Program-made: the position numbers and the translations under genes
Notes under the pieces: model-generated
What the model saw: the letters and a program-made list of their open reading frames with translations, nothing else
Database searches by the model: none
What the model was told of the DNA's origin: nothing
In this document: positions 1 through 8,132 of the stretch, piece after piece
How positions within the stretch are numbered: position 1 is the first letter of the stretch
Layout of the letters: every line of letters begins with the position of its first letter
Assembly (NCBI RefSeq): GCF_036013975.1
Contig: NZ_CP107904.1
Location: 558,001-622,000, forward strand
Length of the DNA stretch: 64,000 nucleotides
From: Kitasatospora sp. NBC_00458
GTDB taxonomy: Bacteria > Actinomycetota > Actinomycetes > Streptomycetales > Streptomycetaceae
Direction of reading: 5' to 3'

Positions 1-963
1 GCGATGAACGCCGTCCTGCGCGGCGAGTGGGACACCGCCCGGGAGATCGTCGACCGCTGCCTGGACGCCACCGCCCGGCTGCGCAACCTCGCCGCCCACC
101 GCTACCTGCTGCTCTGTTCCGCCACCCTGGCCGCGCACCGCGGCCGCGGCCGGGAGACCGAACGCGAACTGGCCCGCTTCCGGCAGGCCGGCGGCGAGGA
201 GTCCTTCCTGATGCCCCTGCGCTACGGGCTCTGCCGGGCCGTCGGCGCCCTGCTCGCCGAGGACCGGACCGGGGCCGCCGACGAGCTCGCGGCGGGCCTG
301 GCCTGGGAACAGGAGCACCCCAGCGTCTTCTACCTGGCGGGCCGGCACGGCCTGCACCCGCTGCTGGAGGTGGCCGACGGCCGCTGGGGGCGGGCCGAAC
401 TCGACCGGGCCACCGGCTCGCCGGCCGCCGAACTCGCCTGGAACCGCCAGTTCCTGGGATTCGCCGAAGCCGTCCTGCTGGGCCGTGAGGGCCGCCCGGC
501 GGAGGCCGCCCGCGCGGTCGCGGAAGCCCGGCGGACGGCCGCGCCGTTCCCGCTGGCCCACCACCTCGCCCTGCGGCTGACCGCGGAGGCGGCGCTGGCC
601 GACGGCTGGGGCGATCCGGTGACCTGGCTGCGCACCGCCGAGGAGTACTTCCACCAGGCGGAGGTGCAGCCCGTCGCCGCCGCCTGCCGGACCCTGCTGA
701 GGCGGGCGGGCGCCAGCGTCGCCCAGCACCGGGGCGGCCGCGACGCCGTCCCGACCCGGCTGCGGACCTGCGGGGTGACGGTCCGCGAGTACGAGGTCTT
801 CGTGCTGCTGGCCGCCCGCCCGGGCAACCAGGAGCTGGCCCGGAAGCTGTCGATCTCGCCGCGCACGGTCGAGAAGCACATGGCCAACCTGCTCGCCAAG
901 ACCGGGCACGCCGACCGGGCCGCCCTCTGCGACCTGGCCGCCGAGCTCGGCGGGCAGGACTGA
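1..963 (+). CDS. LuxR-family transcriptional regulator, C-terminal part (cut by window edge)
   Basis: The frame is open from base 1, so the gene most likely starts upstream; the ATG at 4 has no visible ribosome-binding site. The first ~240 residues are alpha-helical and Ala/Arg/Leu rich, like the TPR-type repeats of large LAL/LuxR regulators. The last ~65 residues are a LuxR/GerE helix-turn-helix (TVREYEVFVLLA, then LSISPRTVEKHMANLLAKTG). The product should be a DNA-binding activator. Whether an N-terminal AAA/STAND ATPase exists cannot be seen here. The neighbour is convergent, so no operon partner is visible downstream. Confidence 0.8.
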   Translation, partial: AMNAVLRGEWDTAREIVDRCLDATARLRNLAAHRYLLLCSATLAAHRGRGRETERELARFRQAGGEESFLMPLRYGLCRAVGALLAEDRTGAADELAAGLAWEQEHPSVFYLAGRHGLHPLLEVADGRWGRAELDRATGSPAAELAWNRQFLGFAEAVLLGREGRPAEAARAVAEARRTAAPFPLAHHLALRLTAEAALADGWGDPVTWLRTAEEYFHQAEVQPVAAACRTLLRRAGASVAQHRGGRDAVPTRLRTCGVTVREYEVFVLLAARPGNQELARKLSISPRTVEKHMANLLAKTGHADRAALCDLAAELGGQD

Positions 964-1010
964 CCGGGGAGCCCCGCCCCCGCCGGGCCGCCCGCCCCCC
1001 AGGCCCGCCC

Positions 1011-1038
1011 GCTCCCGGCCCGGAGCCCGGCCGGGAGC
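1011..1038. terminator. Hairpin between convergent LuxR and MFS genes
   Basis: A perfect 10-bp inverted repeat (GCTCCCGGCC / GGCCGGGAGC) with an 8-nt loop lies between two convergent genes. There is no U-tract, as is common for streptomycete terminators. It could serve both strands. Confidence 0.55.
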
Positions 1039-1079
1039 CCGACCGGGCGGTCCTTCCACCACCTCAGGCCTCCACCGCC

Positions 1080-2414
1080 TCAGGCCCTTCCGGCCCGCCC
1101 GGGCCCCTCCGGCACCGGCACCGCGGCGGCCGCGACCGGCGCGCCCTCCGCGGCCGCCACCACCACCTCGGCGGGTTCCGGCAGCCCGCGCGCGATCCAC
1201 CACGAGACCGCGCACAGGAGCGCCAGCGGCGCGAGCGCGGCCCGCAGCCCCACGTGGTCGGCGAGCAGCCCGATCACCGGCCCGGCGACCCCGCCGACGC
1301 TCACGGCCAGGCCGAGCGTGACACCGCTGGCGGTCCCGATCCGGCTCGGCAGGTAGTCCTGACCGAGGGTCACCTGGAGCGAGAACGGCACGTACAGGGC
1401 GAGCGAGACGGCCGCGGCGAAGCCGTACAGCGCCGGACCGGGCACCAGCAGCAGCCCGGCGACGGCCGGGACGGCCGCCGCGTACGCCCACCGGACGGTG
1501 CGCACCCGGCCCCAGCGCCCGGCCAGCCACCCGCCGAGGACGGTGCCGACCGCGCCGCCCGCGAACAGGGCGAACAGCGCCGCCGTCCCCGCGCCGGAGC
1601 CCCCGCCCGCCCCGCCGCCGAACCGCTGCCCGGCGAAGAGGGCGACGAAGGCGCTCAGTCCGACGAAGACCACCGAGCGGCAGCCGATCACCGCGGAGAG
1701 CCGCAGGAAGGCCGGCCAGTCGTCGCGTCCTGCACCGTCGCGTCCGGCACCCGCCCGGGCGGCGGCCTGCGCGGCCGCGGTCCGGGCCGCCAGGCTCCGG
1801 ACGACCGGGGCGGTCAGCACGGCCGCGGCGAGCGCGGGCAGGACGAGCCAGGGCGTCGCGGCGAGCCCGCCGGCCGCCAGCACCGGGCCGGTCAGCAGCG
1901 GGGCCAGCGCGAAGCCGATGTTGCCGCCGAGCGAGTACCAGCCCATCCGGGTGTGCCCGGCGCCGCTCGCGGCCCGGGCCAGCCGGGCGGACTCCGGGTG
2001 GTAGGCGGCCACCCCGATCCCGGAGAGCGCGACCGCCGCACAGACCAGCGGGTACGACCCGAAGAGCCCGGCGGCGCCGACCCCGGCGCCGGCCACCACG
2101 GTCGCGGCCGGGATCAGCCACGGCATGGCCCACCGATCGGTCAGCGCGCCGAACAGCGGCTGCACGATCGAGGAGAGCAGCGTCGCGGCGAGCATCACGC
2201 CGGAGGCGGCGAGGTAGCCCAGGCCGTGTCCGGCGACGAGGAAGGGGATCAGCGCGGGGACGACGCCCTGGTAGAGGTCGACGGCCGCGTGGCCGACGGC
2301 GAGCGCGGCGACCGGCCCGGCGCCTCCGGCCGGGTCGGAGGCGCGGGAGGCCCGGCCGGGGGCGAGCGGAGCCCGGAAGGCCCGGGACGGCGTACGGGAG
2401 GTCTGCGAGGTCAC
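1080..2414 (-). CDS. MFS exporter, fosmidomycin-resistance (Fsr)-like
   Basis: A 444-residue protein with 12 predicted hydrophobic segments. The N-terminal half has the Fsr-type signature: HAAVDLYQGVVPALIPF in TM1, FGALTDRW after TM2, then YHPESARLAR and GNIGFALAP. Fsr-family proteins are proton-driven drug exporters, so the likely role is efflux of a small toxic compound. It is divergent from an AraC-type regulator with only 54 bp between start codons, which suggests that regulator controls it. A Pro/Ala-rich tail follows the last TM. The substrate is unknown. Confidence 0.8.
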   Translation of the reverse strand: MTSQTSRTPSRAFRAPLAPGRASRASDPAGGAGPVAALAVGHAAVDLYQGVVPALIPFLVAGHGLGYLAASGVMLAATLLSSIVQPLFGALTDRWAMPWLIPAATVVAGAGVGAAGLFGSYPLVCAAVALSGIGVAAYHPESARLARAASGAGHTRMGWYSLGGNIGFALAPLLTGPVLAAGGLAATPWLVLPALAAAVLTAPVVRSLAARTAAAQAAARAGAGRDGAGRDDWPAFLRLSAVIGCRSVVFVGLSAFVALFAGQRFGGGAGGGSGAGTAALFALFAGGAVGTVLGGWLAGRWGRVRTVRWAYAAAVPAVAGLLLVPGPALYGFAAAVSLALYVPFSLQVTLGQDYLPSRIGTASGVTLGLAVSVGGVAGPVIGLLADHVGLRAALAPLALLCAVSWWIARGLPEPAEVVVAAAEGAPVAAAAVPVPEGPGRAGRA

Positions 2415-2468
2415 CAGCCGATCCTCCGGGACCGCCCCGCTGGCGCACTTCCGATAAAGTGCCGACCG

Positions 2469-3311
2469 ATGCCGAATTCACGCCGCCCGGATCCCCGGCA
2501 ACCGGATCCCCGGCACGACCCGCCCGCCGAGCCGCCCGCCGAGCCGTCCGCCGAACCGCCCCCGGACGTGACGGACGACCGTCCGACCACCACCCGTCCG
2601 CTGCCCGCGGGTTCCGAGGTGGCCGCCCACCGGCACGAGGTGCACCAGATCGTGTACGCGGGGCGCGGTGTGCTCGCGGTGACCACCGACGCCGGCACCT
2701 GGGTGGCCCCGGCCACCAGGGCGCTCTGGATCCCGGCCGGGACGGTCCACCGGCACCGCGCGTACGGGCGGACGGTGCTGCACACGATCGGCCTGCCCCT
2801 GGAGCACAACCCGCTCGGGCTGACCCGCCCGGCCGTGCTGGCGGTGGGCCCGCTGCTGCGGGAACTGGTGATCGCCTACAGCAGCCCGGGCACCGCAAGC
2901 ACCGCGGAGGGAGGACGCCTCCTGGCCGTCCTGCTGGACCGGTTGCGGCACGCCCCCGAGCAGCCGCTGCACCTGCCCGTCCCGCGCGACCCGCGGCTCG
3001 CCGCGGTCGCGGCCCTCCTCGACGAGGACCCGGCCGACCGGCGCACCCTCGCCGGACTCGGCCGGGCCGCCGGCGCCGGGGCGCGCACCCTCAGCCGGCT
3101 CTGCCACGACGAGCTGGGCATGACGTTCCCGCAGTGGCGGACCCAGCTCCGGCTGCACCACGCGCTGCGGCTGCTCGCCGACGGCCTGCCGGTGACGACG
3201 GTCGCGCACCGCTGCGGCTGGGCGTCGGCCAGCGCGTTCATCGACGTCTTCCGCCGGGTCTTCGGCCACACACCGGCCGCCCACCACCGCCGGACGGACC
3301 CCCCGCCCTGA
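2469..3311 (+). CDS. AraC-family regulator with N-terminal cupin
   Basis: A 280-residue protein. After a Pro/Glu-rich N-terminus, residues ~45-120 look like an AraC_binding cupin (HRHEVHQIVYA, then IPAGTVHRHRAYG). The C-terminal ~100 residues hold the two AraC helix-turn-helices (RTLAGLGRAAGAGARTLSRL; VAHRCGWASASAFIDVFRR). The ATG at 2469 is the first in frame that leaves the divergent MFS start free. The two starts are 54 bp apart, so both promoters must overlap. Probable regulator of the Fsr-like exporter; the inducer is unknown. Confidence 0.85.
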   Translation: MPNSRRPDPRQPDPRHDPPAEPPAEPSAEPPPDVTDDRPTTTRPLPAGSEVAAHRHEVHQIVYAGRGVLAVTTDAGTWVAPATRALWIPAGTVHRHRAYGRTVLHTIGLPLEHNPLGLTRPAVLAVGPLLRELVIAYSSPGTASTAEGGRLLAVLLDRLRHAPEQPLHLPVPRDPRLAAVAALLDEDPADRRTLAGLGRAAGAGARTLSRLCHDELGMTFPQWRTQLRLHHALRLLADGLPVTTVAHRCGWASASAFIDVFRRVFGHTPAAHHRRTDPPP

Positions 3312-3399
3312 CCGCCGACCGCCCCACCGGGGCCGGTGACTGTCACAGGCGCTTGCTACCGTCGTCGGCTTGCGAAGGTCCTTGACTCAGGGGGTTGTT

Positions 3400-3828
3400 G
3401 TGGGCGACGACGAGATGCGCACGTTCGGTACCGGCCTGTTCGACCGGTGGACGGCGCTGTGGAACGGCGAGCTCGGTCTCGCCGACGAGATCATGGCGCC
3501 CGATTTCGTGCTGCGCTACGCACAGGCGGGCACCGACGCCTTCGACGAGATCCGCACCCCGCAGCAGCTCGCCCGGATCGTCGCCGGCTGGCACGAGTCC
3601 CACGCCGGGCTCCGCTTCGCGGCGGAGGGGACCGCCGTCGTCGATCTCACGCCCGCCGACGGCGCACCGACCGGACTCGTCGCGCGCCCCTACCACGCGA
3701 GCTTCGCGGCCGACGGCGCCGGGAAGGTCGCCAGGAGCGGCGTCGACATCCTCAGGGTCTCCGACGGGTTGATCGTCGAGGTCTGGTCGGTCTCGTCCGG
3801 CGCCGCCGGCCGGACCTTCTACCGCTGA
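3400..3828 (+). CDS. NTF2/SnoaL-like protein
   Basis: A 142-residue single-domain protein with the cystatin-like NTF2 pattern: helix FGTGLFDRWTALWNG, then the strands VARPYHASFAADGAG and DILRVSDGLIVEVWSV. GTG at 3400 is chosen because a purine-rich AGGGGG ends 6 nt upstream. A TTG 30 bp earlier is also open, but a -10-like TACCGT at 3357-3362 would put the transcript start at about that TTG. The family includes small hydrolases, cyclases and binding proteins, so the function is not predictable. Confidence 0.7.
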   Translation: MGDDEMRTFGTGLFDRWTALWNGELGLADEIMAPDFVLRYAQAGTDAFDEIRTPQQLARIVAGWHESHAGLRFAAEGTAVVDLTPADGAPTGLVARPYHASFAADGAGKVARSGVDILRVSDGLIVEVWSVSSGAAGRTFYR

Positions 3829-3841
3829 ACACGCCCCGGCA

Positions 3842-3879
3842 GGCGGCGGCCCGCACCGCGCGGGGTGCGGGCCGCCGCC
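3842..3879. terminator. Strong bidirectional hairpin terminator
   Basis: A perfect 16-bp inverted repeat (GGCGGCGGCCCGCACC and its complement) with a 6-nt loop lies exactly between the convergent NTF2-like and lyase-like genes. Confidence 0.75.
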
Positions 3880-3899
3880 CACCGGTACGACACGCCCGG

Positions 3900-4778
3900 C
3901 TAGCCGGTGACGCGGACGATCTCCCCGATCTCCAGCGCCGCGTACACCGCGCCGTCCGCACCGACGGCGATGCCGTGCGGCTCGGCGCCCGCCACCGGCA
4001 GCTCGTGGCCGCGGTAGGCGCCCCCGGCGTCGAACGAGCCGATCCGTCCGGCGCCCCACTCGGTGAACCAGACCCGGCCGTCCCGGCCCGCGGTGACGGC
4101 GTGCGGACGGGCGGCGCGGTCGGGCAGCGGGTACTCGGTGACCTCGCCGTCCACCGTGATCCGGCCGACCAGTCCGGCGCCGATGCCGACGTACCAGAGG
4201 GCGCCGTCGCCGCCCCGCGCGATGCCGACCGGGGCGGTGCCGGTGGTCGGCAGCGGGTGGACGGTCACCTCGCCGTCGACGGTGATCCGGCCGACCGCGT
4301 CGGCCTGGTTGAGGGTGAACCAGAGCGCGCCGTCCGGCCCGGCGGTGATCATCGACGGGAAGCCGCCGGTGACCGGCAGCGGATACTCCGTCACCTCGCC
4401 GTCCACGGTGATCCGGCCGATCCGGTCGGCGTTCAGCTCGGTGAACCAGAGCGCGCCGTCCGGACCGGCGGCGATCCCGTACGGCCCGGGGCCCTCGCCC
4501 GGGAGCGCGAAGGAGCGCGCCGTCCCGTCGGTCCCGATCCGCCCGATCCGGTGGTCGCGCATCCGGGTGAACCAGAGCGCGCCGTCCGGACCGGCGGTGA
4601 TCACCGACGGTCCGCTCTCCGGTGCGTCCAGCCCGTACGTCGTCACCGTGCCGTCCGCCGCCAGCCGGCCGACCTCCCCGGCGTGCACCAGCGTGAACCA
4701 GACCGCGCCGTCCGGACCGGCCGTGACCCCGTACGGGCCGGACCGGGCGTCCGGGACCTCGAACCGTTCGACCGCCAT
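3900..4778 (-). CDS. vgb: Streptogramin B (virginiamycin B) lyase-like seven-bladed propeller
   Basis: About 292 residues built from seven repeats of the type PxxITAGPDGALWFT...IGRIT.DG, the YncE/Vgb propeller pattern. Length and repeat number match Vgb lyases, which open the cyclic depsipeptide ring of streptogramin B by a metal-dependent elimination. The late RPHAV and EPHGIAV histidines sit where Vgb carries its metal/active-site histidines; I did not align them rigorously. ATG at 4778 has GGGG 6-9 nt upstream; a GTG 12 bp earlier is also possible. It stands alone, convergent with the NTF2-like gene. Related propellers of unknown function exist. Confidence 0.75.
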   Translation of the reverse strand: MAVERFEVPDARSGPYGVTAGPDGAVWFTLVHAGEVGRLAADGTVTTYGLDAPESGPSVITAGPDGALWFTRMRDHRIGRIGTDGTARSFALPGEGPGPYGIAAGPDGALWFTELNADRIGRITVDGEVTEYPLPVTGGFPSMITAGPDGALWFTLNQADAVGRITVDGEVTVHPLPTTGTAPVGIARGGDGALWYVGIGAGLVGRITVDGEVTEYPLPDRAARPHAVTAGRDGRVWFTEWGAGRIGSFDAGGAYRGHELPVAGAEPHGIAVGADGAVYAALEIGEIVRVTG

Positions 4779-4890
4779 CAGCAACCCCACCCCTCACTCC
4801 TGACACCGCGGCAGACCGCCGCCACACCCGGCACTCTCCACTACTCGGCACACGCACGGCAACCGGATTCCGGGGGCCCGGGGCGGCCGG

Positions 4891-6228
4891 CTACTCCGGA
4901 TCCGCACCCCCGGCCGCACCCGAACCGGCCGTACCCGAACCGCCTGCACCCGCCGCTGCCGCCGCGCCCTCGTCGGCGGCCGTGCCGTTCCGGCGACCGC
5001 CGCGCGGACGGCGCCCCGGGTCGCCGCGCAGGACGGAGACGACACCGAGGCCGGCGGCGGCGATCGGGACGGCGAGCAGCGCGCCGAGGATGCCGGCGAT
5101 CCCCGCACCGGCCACCACGGCGACCATGATGGTGGCCGGGTGCAGCTCCACGGTGCGGCTCTGGATCAGGGGCTGGAGGATGTTCCCCTCGATGACCTGG
5201 ACGGCGAGGACGACGCCGAGCGTCCAGAGTGCCGTCCCGAAGCCGCCGTCGGCGAGCGCGACCAGGACGGCGACCGCGCCGGAGAGGAAGGCCCCGACGA
5301 AGGGGATGTAGGCACCCATGAAGACCAGTGCGCCGAGGCCCGGCGCGCCGGGGACGCTCAGCACCAGCAGGCCGACGGTGATGAAGAAGGCGTCGATCAG
5401 GGCGATCAGGGTCGTGCCGCGCATGAACCCGGCCATCGCCTCGAAGGCCCGCTCGGCGCAGGCGACCAGGGTCTCGCCACCCCGGCCGGGCAGGTAGGAG
5501 CGGATGGCGTCGCCGGTGCGGTGGCCGTCGCGGAGGAAGAAGAAGACCAGGGCGAGCGCCAGGACGGCGCCGGTGACGATCTGGGTGGCCAGCCCGAGGC
5601 CGGAGAGGACGCCGTTGGTGACGGTCGAGACGAGCGAGCTGGTCTCGCCCTGGGCGTTGTCGAGGGCGTGCCGGATCTTCTCGCCGAGCGGACCGAGCCA
5701 TTCGGCGATCCGGTCGCCGGCCTCCTGGAGCGCGTCGGCGATCTGCGGGGCGCTGTGCACCAGGGAGTTGACCAGCAGGGTGATCACCCCGCTGACGGCG
5801 GCCACCAGCACCGCGCAGGTCAGCCCGGCCGCGACCGAGCGGCTGACGCCGCGCCGGACCATCCAGGGCATCACGGGGTAGAGCAGCGAGGTGCCGAGCA
5901 GCGCCAGGATGACCGGGACGGTGGCGGCGCGCAGCTCGACGAGCGCATAGACCACCAGCGAGGCCACCGTGATGAGCAGGATGACCGCCGCCGACCAGGC
6001 GGCCGCGGCGCGGATCGGGGGCGGCAGCATCAGGTACGGGCGGCGGTGGTCCGTGTACCGCGGTTCCGGCTGAAGGGGCGGGCCCGGCCGCTCCACCCCG
6101 CCTCGCCCCGACCCGTCCTGCCCCGACCCTCGCTGCGCCCCGCCTCGCTCCGCCCCGTACCGCTCCGCCCCGTACCGCTCCGCCGGCTTGCCGTCACCGG
6201 ACGGGGACTCCCCCGGCTCCCCCGACAT
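4891..6228 (-). CDS. AI-2E family (PerM/YdiK-like) membrane protein
   Basis: A 445-residue membrane protein. A ~65-residue hydrophilic N-terminus contains the repeat RYGAERYGAER. About eight TM segments follow, with the family's large extracytoplasmic stretch after TM3 (HSAPQIADALQEAGDRIAEW) and the conserved late motif IEGNILQPLIQSRTVELHP. Family members have been linked to autoinducer export or Na+/H+ exchange, but most are uncharacterised. It ends about 110 bp upstream (on the minus strand) of the lyase-like gene and appears monocistronic. Confidence 0.85.
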   Translation of the reverse strand: MSGEPGESPSGDGKPAERYGAERYGAERGGAQRGSGQDGSGRGGVERPGPPLQPEPRYTDHRRPYLMLPPPIRAAAAWSAAVILLITVASLVVYALVELRAATVPVILALLGTSLLYPVMPWMVRRGVSRSVAAGLTCAVLVAAVSGVITLLVNSLVHSAPQIADALQEAGDRIAEWLGPLGEKIRHALDNAQGETSSLVSTVTNGVLSGLGLATQIVTGAVLALALVFFFLRDGHRTGDAIRSYLPGRGGETLVACAERAFEAMAGFMRGTTLIALIDAFFITVGLLVLSVPGAPGLGALVFMGAYIPFVGAFLSGAVAVLVALADGGFGTALWTLGVVLAVQVIEGNILQPLIQSRTVELHPATIMVAVVAGAGIAGILGALLAVPIAAAGLGVVSVLRGDPGRRPRGGRRNGTAADEGAAAAAGAGGSGTAGSGAAGGADPE

Positions 6229-6321
6229 CCGTGCCTCCGTCCGGTCGATCGGTCCAGGTCTGCCCCATCTCAGCAGATGATCCGATCGATTGCGCGTTTT
6301 GTCCCCCCTCGGGCGCGCCCA

Positions 6322-6344
6322 GGCCGGCCGTGGCGGAGCCGGCC
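6322..6344 (-). terminator. Hairpin downstream of the I66-like gene
   Basis: A 7-bp GC inverted repeat (GGCCGGC / GCCGGCC) with a 9-nt loop lies just past the stop of the 6361-6798 gene. Confidence 0.35.
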
Positions 6345-6360
6345 CCGGACGCCCCGCGGG

Positions 6361-6798
6361 TCACTCGTGGAAGGCGAACGACCAGGCCTGCGCCTGGTCG
6401 GCGACATCCAGCGGCCGCAGCGCGGTACGCGGCGGGAAGATGTGCAGCACGCTGAGGTCCAGCGCCAGCTCCTCGCCCCCGTAGACCGGCCCGCCGGGGA
6501 CGACGACGTGGAAGGACTGCGGCTCGGCGGCCTGGTAGAGCACCCACTCGAAGGCCTCGGTCGCGCCGACGACCTGCTGGTTCTCCTCCGGCGGACCCTG
6601 CAGGCCGAGGTAGCTGCCGTGCCGGAGGTTCTTGATGACGACGTAGCCGTTGCTCTGCCCCTCGACCTCCCACTCCTGCTCACCGGGCTGGCCGGTCGGC
6701 GGAAGGACGACCACACTCTCCTTCGACTCCTGCAGGGTGAGCAGTTGCTCCTCCGGCCTGCCGATGGCGTAGACGCCGTTGGGTACAGGTGCTGCCAT
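6361..6798 (-). CDS. Small beta-rich protein resembling I66 serine protease inhibitors
   Basis: A 145-residue protein without a signal peptide. Its start (MAAPVPNGVYAIG) and the spaced aromatic/Gly pattern (YVVIKNLRHGSYLGLQG; LHIFPPRTALRPL) resemble the beta-trefoil I66 inhibitors known from fungi and annotated in some actinomycetes. GGAG lies 7 nt before the ATG at 6798. If correct it would be a cytoplasmic peptidase inhibitor. The family call rests on pattern only; a generic beta-trefoil or lectin-like protein is the alternative. Confidence 0.5.
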   Translation of the reverse strand: MAAPVPNGVYAIGRPEEQLLTLQESKESVVVLPPTGQPGEQEWEVEGQSNGYVVIKNLRHGSYLGLQGPPEENQQVVGATEAFEWVLYQAAEPQSFHVVVPGGPVYGGEELALDLSVLHIFPPRTALRPLDVADQAQAWSFAFHE

Positions 6799-7025
6799 GA
6801 CCCGACTCCACTTCCCTGGGGCGGCACCGCACGGGGCACCGCCGTCCGACGAGTGGGTCGATTCAAGCCAGGCCGACCGCTTTGTGCACGGATCACCCGC
6901 CGGGGACCACTCGAACGAGTCGCCGCCCCCGAACACCTGCTCCCGGGTCGAACGCCCGCACCGGGACCCGCTCCCCGTCGAGGACCGGTGCCTGCCCCCG
7001 CCCGACCGCCGGGAGCCGACACGCC

Positions 7026-8132
7026 CTATGCCGGGTCCTCGAAGCGGACCGACCCGCCCCCGCCTGCGAAGGCGAGCACCCGCTCGGCCTCCTCCCCCGC
7101 CGCCCGCCGGTCGGCCCGGGCCGTCGGCGCGAACGGACGGACCGTCACCGCCCACCCGCCGCCCCGCTCCTCGGACAGCTCCCAGGCCCCGGCCACCAGT
7201 CCGTCGACCAGCAGACTGCCGAACACGATGCCGTTCTGCGTCATCACCCGCTTCCGGTACTCCTCCGGCAGCACCCGGGTGCGGTCGGCGTGGGAGAGGA
7301 GCAGGTTGTCGAACGGGGCGATCAGCCGGACCGGCGCCGGGGTGTCCGGGTCGGGCCGGGGCGCGTCGGGCAGGTCGTACAGCAGCCGGCCCTGCTCGTC
7401 GCGGAAGGTCACCAGACCGGGCGCGAGGCGCTTCAGGACCGGGGCGAGCCGGGTCAGGCCGCACCACTTCTGCAGGTCGGCGGCGGTGGCCGGGCCGAAC
7501 GCGGCCAGGTAGCGCAGGGCGAGGTCGTCGAGCGAGGGCGCGGGGTCGAGCGGCCTTCCGAGCCAGGCCTCGGCGGTGGTGTGCGCGGCGGGCCCGCCAC
7601 GGCCCCAGAGGCCGCGCGGCGGGACCTGCACCAGCGGCAGCAGGCAGCGCGCGGCCTGGGCGAGCGCGGCGGGGTCCCGGCCGGGGCGGGTGGCGGCCAG
7701 GTCGGCGCCGAGCCGCTGGAAGGTCCGGGGCTCCTCCTCGACCAGGGTGCGGGCCTCGGCGGCCAGCGCGTCGAGGTCGAGACCGGTCAGCCACTTGCCG
7801 AAGTTGGACCGCAGCGCCTGGTCCAGCACCGGCTGGAGCAGCGGGCGCAGCGTCCGGCAGTCCTCGGCCGTGACGAGGTGGATGGTGCCGCGCTGGAGGG
7901 CGATCCGGACCACCTGCCGGCCCTCGATCAATTCGCCGAGCGCGTCCGGCGCGAAGCCGTCCAGCCGGGCGAGCAGTCCGAGGTAGGGCGGCTGCGGGGC
8001 CGCCTGGGCCTGGAGGCCGCCGAGGTGTCGGATCATCGCGGCCGGGGTGGCGGTGGTGCGGGTCAGCAGGTGCTGGCGGGCGAGCAGCGCGCGGCTCAGT
8101 GCGCGACGCCCCAGCACCTCCTCCCCGCTCAT
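7026..8132 (-). CDS. AlkZ/YcaQ-like winged-helix DNA glycosylase
   Basis: A 368-residue HTH_42-superfamily protein (N-terminal TARQHLL-type helix, PPYLGLLARLDGF, HLVTAEDCR, C-terminal IAPFDNLLLSHADRTRVL). The motif Q41-A-Q43 matches the Q-phi-Q catalytic signature of AlkZ-type enzymes, which excise bulky alkylated bases and can unhook interstrand crosslinks; E. coli YcaQ has Q-phi-D instead. The start ATG overlaps the upstream GDPD stop as ATGA, so translation is probably coupled. No producer cluster for an alkylating compound is visible nearby, so this may be a housekeeping paralogue. Confidence 0.8.
   Translation of the reverse strand: MSGEEVLGRRALSRALLARQHLLTRTTATPAAMIRHLGGLQAQAAPQPPYLGLLARLDGFAPDALGELIEGRQVVRIALQRGTIHLVTAEDCRTLRPLLQPVLDQALRSNFGKWLTGLDLDALAAEARTLVEEEPRTFQRLGADLAATRPGRDPAALAQAARCLLPLVQVPPRGLWGRGGPAAHTTAEAWLGRPLDPAPSLDDLALRYLAAFGPATAADLQKWCGLTRLAPVLKRLAPGLVTFRDEQGRLLYDLPDAPRPDPDTPAPVRLIAPFDNLLLSHADRTRVLPEEYRKRVMTQNGIVFGSLLVDGLVAGAWELSEERGGGWAVTVRPFAPTARADRRAAGEEAERVLAFAGGGGSVRFEDPA

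Noticed and set aside
3370..3399. TTG at 3370 as start of the NTF2-like gene
   Set aside because: It would lie at the predicted transcript start without a Shine-Dalgarno; the GTG at 3400 has AGGGGG at good spacing.
5140..7512. Very long open frame on the plus strand opposite the AI-2E and I66-like genes
   Set aside because: Composition is Gln/Arg/Gly/Asp-rich with no domain, and it is explained by high GC3 of the genes on the other strand. Similar shadows at 1254-2468, 19539-21893 and 28040-30250 were dropped for the same reason.
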